Part shown: positions 62,179 through 64,000 of the stretch, one piece after another
How positions within the stretch are numbered: the first letter of the stretch is position 1
How the letters are laid out: each line of letters starts with the position of its first letter
From: Polynucleobacter sp. MWH-S4W17
Lineage (GTDB): Bacteria; Pseudomonadota; Gammaproteobacteria; Burkholderiales; Burkholderiaceae
NCBI RefSeq assembly: GCF_018687535.1
Contig: NZ_CP061295.1
Coordinates: 744,001 to 808,000 of the forward strand
Direction: 5' to 3'
Length of the DNA: 64,000 nucleotides
Notes under the pieces: model-generated
Databases searched by the model: none
What the model saw: only the letters and a program-made list of their open reading frames with translations
What the model was told of the DNA's origin: nothing
Position numbers and translations under genes: made by a program

Positions 62179-63561
62179 ATGTTTCGTATTGGTCAACTAG
62201 GCTTAAAGCTACTTTGTGTTGTTCTGCTTAGTTGGTCATCTATTGCTGGTGCGATTAGCTTGGGCGCTCCTCAACTTCAGTCCCGTCCCGGTGAGCCACT
62301 GCGTGTTGAGATCCCAGTTCGAGTTGGTGCAGATGAGCAAGCTGCTTTATCTACCCTGAACGTGACAATGCCTAATAAGGCATCTTATGAGCGCTTAGGC
62401 ATTTCACAAAAGATTCTTGACCTCAATCCGCAGGCAATGGTGTATCGCAATCGTCAAGAGCAACTGATGGTTTTGGTAGAGACGGTCAATTCTGTGCCGA
62501 TGACTGATGATCCATTCTTAGATGTATTGGTTAATCTCAATTGGTCTAGCGGCAGCCTTACTAAGACGTTCACATTGTTACTCGGTGATGTTCAGAAGAT
62601 CACCGTAAAGCCTGGTCAGTCCTTATCTGAAATAGCTGCCATCATGGCGCCTCAATTGGATGGTGCTAACTTAGATCAAACCATGATGGCCTTGTATAAG
62701 GCCAACCCTGATGCGTTTGCTAGCGGTAGTATCAATCGCTTGGCCGCCGGAGCTGAGTTGTCCAAACCCAGTCAGGCGCTGCTGCGCTCCATTAGTCCGG
62801 CAGAGGCCAATCAGTTTGTAGCAGATGCTAACGAACAGTGGCGCACTGAACATGACGAAAAAGACGTGGGCGCTGCTAATGGAAAATCAGGTAATGCTAA
62901 AACAGGGGAAGTTGTTCCTAAGGATCGACTGAAGATTGGTTCAAGCGCTGATGGCAACGATCAAGAGCGTCGCTACACTGAAGAGTTGGTCGCTCAAGAG
63001 AAGATGTTGGAGCAGACTAAAGCTCGGGTTGCAGAGTTAGAAAAGAATATCGCTGACTTACATAGACTTCTAGATAAATCTAAGGAGAAGAAAGCAGTCG
63101 ACAGCAATTTTGGCTTAGGTGGATTTGGCCCGGCTATCCTGGCTATTGGTTTGATTGGCTTGACAGGTTTATTGCTCTGGGGATTAGCCCGCAATGCGCG
63201 TCGCTCAGAGGCGCCAAGCTTTCATGCTGATACACATCATGTTGCTAAAAATGATAAACCTGCAGCCAGCTCTCATTTTGAAATGCCGGCTCGTGCAAAG
63301 GCATTGTTTGATGGCATAGATCTTGATCTTTCAAAGCCTGCAAAAGAGGTTCCCGTAACAACTGCTGCCCCAGCGTCAAATCCACTTGCAGATACTTTGC
63401 GCGTCAAATTAAATCTAGCGCGTGCTTACATCACGATTGAAGATTTCTCTGCAGCTAAAAAGTCTTTGGATGAAGTGCTTCGTATCAGTAATTCTGTCGA
63501 TCCAGCCATCACCATTGAAGCGCAGGGCTTGTTGGCAGAAATCTCGCATCGCAATACCTAG
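62179..63561 (+). CDS. fimV: FimV/TspA-family inner-membrane protein, short form
   Basis: This 460-residue protein has a signal peptide (about 8-27), a FimV N-terminal domain ('ISLGAPQLQSRPGEPLRVEI'), a LysM-like segment 'ITVKPGQSLSEIAAIM' with the FimV pattern 'LYKANPDAFASGSINRLAAG' (about 170-195), a coiled coil (about 270-305), a membrane helix (about 315-335) and a C-terminal TPR-like motif 'LNLARAYITIEDFSAAKKSL'. FimV organises type IV pilus and polar complexes and binds peptidoglycan. It is much shorter than Pseudomonas FimV; the acidic repetitive cytoplasmic region is reduced. It lies between asd and truA. Confidence 0.88.
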   Translation: MFRIGQLGLKLLCVVLLSWSSIAGAISLGAPQLQSRPGEPLRVEIPVRVGADEQAALSTLNVTMPNKASYERLGISQKILDLNPQAMVYRNRQEQLMVLVETVNSVPMTDDPFLDVLVNLNWSSGSLTKTFTLLLGDVQKITVKPGQSLSEIAAIMAPQLDGANLDQTMMALYKANPDAFASGSINRLAAGAELSKPSQALLRSISPAEANQFVADANEQWRTEHDEKDVGAANGKSGNAKTGEVVPKDRLKIGSSADGNDQERRYTEELVAQEKMLEQTKARVAELEKNIADLHRLLDKSKEKKAVDSNFGLGGFGPAILAIGLIGLTGLLLWGLARNARRSEAPSFHADTHHVAKNDKPAASSHFEMPARAKALFDGIDLDLSKPAKEVPVTTAAPASNPLADTLRVKLNLARAYITIEDFSAAKKSLDEVLRISNSVDPAITIEAQGLLAEISHRNT

Positions 63562-63564
63562 ACT

Positions 63565-64000
63565 ATGCGCATAGCCCTTGGCCTTCAGTATGACGGCAGC
63601 CCCTACTCAGGCTGGCAAACCCAAGTTAATCACAACACAGTACAAGATGAATTAGAAAAGGCCATTACGGCCTTTGTTGGTGAGCAGGCTTGTGCAGAAC
63701 ATCCCATTCATACCATTACCGCAGGAAGAACCGACACCGGTGTTCACGCCTTGGGGCAGGTTGTTCACTTCGATACCAATGTTGATCGTGAAGACTTTTC
63801 ATGGGTAAGGGGAGTGAACTCATTCTTACCGTCATCGATTGTGGTCAACTGGGCAAAACCAGTTTCTGATGAGTTCAGTGCGCGCTTCTCTGCGTATGAG
63901 CGTGAATATATTTATGCCTTGCAAGCGGGACCTTGTCGTTCGCCGATGTCGCACTCACGCGCAGGTTACTTACTGGTGCCACCAAATCAATGGCTTGATG
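63565..64000 (+). CDS. truA: tRNA pseudouridine synthase A (3' end beyond the window)
   Basis: The frame opens with ATG at 63565, 3 bp after the fimV stop, and runs to the window end (145 codons seen). The start '[20 protein letters not shown]' and the catalytic Asp57 in '[15 protein letters not shown]' are diagnostic; '[14 protein letters not shown]' follows. TruA converts uridines 38-40 of the tRNA anticodon arm to pseudouridine. The position after asd-fimV matches related genomes. Confidence 0.96.
   Translation, partial: MRIALGLQYDGSPYSGWQTQVNHNTVQDELEKAITAFVGEQACAEHPIHTITAGRTDTGVHALGQVVHFDTNVDREDFSWVRGVNSFLPSSIVVNWAKPVSDEFSARFSAYEREYIYALQAGPCRSPMSHSRAGYLLVPPNQWLD

Noticed and set aside
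1..64000. Search by eye for tRNA, rRNA, CRISPR arrays, insertion sequences and prophage genes
   Set aside because: No cloverleaf-like intergenic segment, regularly spaced repeats, transposase or integrase motifs were found; all gaps are about 205 bp or less. A covariance-model search would be more sensitive for small RNAs.

Overview
The window looks like a chromosomal segment of a free-living freshwater betaproteobacterium of the Burkholderiaceae, most likely Polynucleobacter or a close relative. This rests on the moderate GC content, the tight gene packing and a gene order I know from that group (mdh / GntR regulator / sdhCDAB-sdhE / gltA / leuC / small lipoprotein / leuDB / asd / fimV / truA). 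The assignment comes from recognition, not from a database search. I see no rRNA, tRNA, CRISPR array, insertion sequence, prophage or plasmid feature. No gap between genes exceeds about 205 bp.

Layout, left to right. (1) 1-4384 (+): end of a YVTN beta-propeller gene, a NodB-type polysaccharide deacetylase, a membrane fatty-acid hydroxylase/sterol-desaturase homologue, an EI24-type membrane protein and a stand-alone molybdopterin-binding (CinA N-domain) protein. (2) 4392-9442 (+): a nitrogen-control block, glnA-ntrB-ntrC-xth. Two NtrC-type boxes and a sigma-54-like promoter precede glnA, and an intrinsic terminator is embedded in the first codons of ntrB. The NtrC protein has substitutions at several key AAA+ positions. 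(3) 9560-15629 (+): a complete tripartite RND efflux pump. (4) 15773-19277 (+): three exported serine hydrolases (lipase-like, Tat-exported patatin, alpha/beta hydrolase). (5) 19387-26493 (-): a DUF4239-like membrane protein, oligopeptidase A, folD and a FixJ/LuxR-type two-component system. (6) 26698-32832 (+): the pyruvate dehydrogenase complex aceE-aceF-lpdA, divergent from the sensor kinase across a region with a long dyad. (7) 32893-36150: a small zinc-ribbon-like protein, a phasin, an EamA transporter and PBP7. (8) 36159-47950 (-): IclR regulator, pyrD, the N-degron transferases bpt and aat, a Nudix hydrolase, fused pabBC, cyclophilin, a DsbA-like isomerase, rarA, a DUF3429 protein, 3-hydroxybutyryl-CoA dehydrogenase, a YghU-like GST and a YbdL-like aminotransferase. 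(9) 48035-50516: yaaA, a DUF2863 protein and a small secreted protein. (10) 50527-64000: central metabolism (mdh, sdh, gltA), leucine biosynthesis, asd, fimV and the start of truA.

How the genes work together: pyruvate dehydrogenase, citrate synthase, succinate dehydrogenase and malate dehydrogenase make up much of the route from pyruvate through the TCA cycle. A GntR/HutC-type regulator lies between mdh and sdh, with a perfect palindrome over its own -10 box and next to the mdh -35 box. Glutamine synthetase and NtrBC handle ammonium assimilation. The phasin and 3-hydroxybutyryl-CoA dehydrogenase fit carbon storage as polyhydroxyalkanoate.

Most of the window is ordinary housekeeping sequence, and I found no convincing wholly new system. 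The strongest unusual signals are the degenerate NtrC ATPase motifs, the translated terminator at the glnA-ntrB junction, the palindrome in the mdh/gntR divergent promoter, and the group of exported hydrolases.
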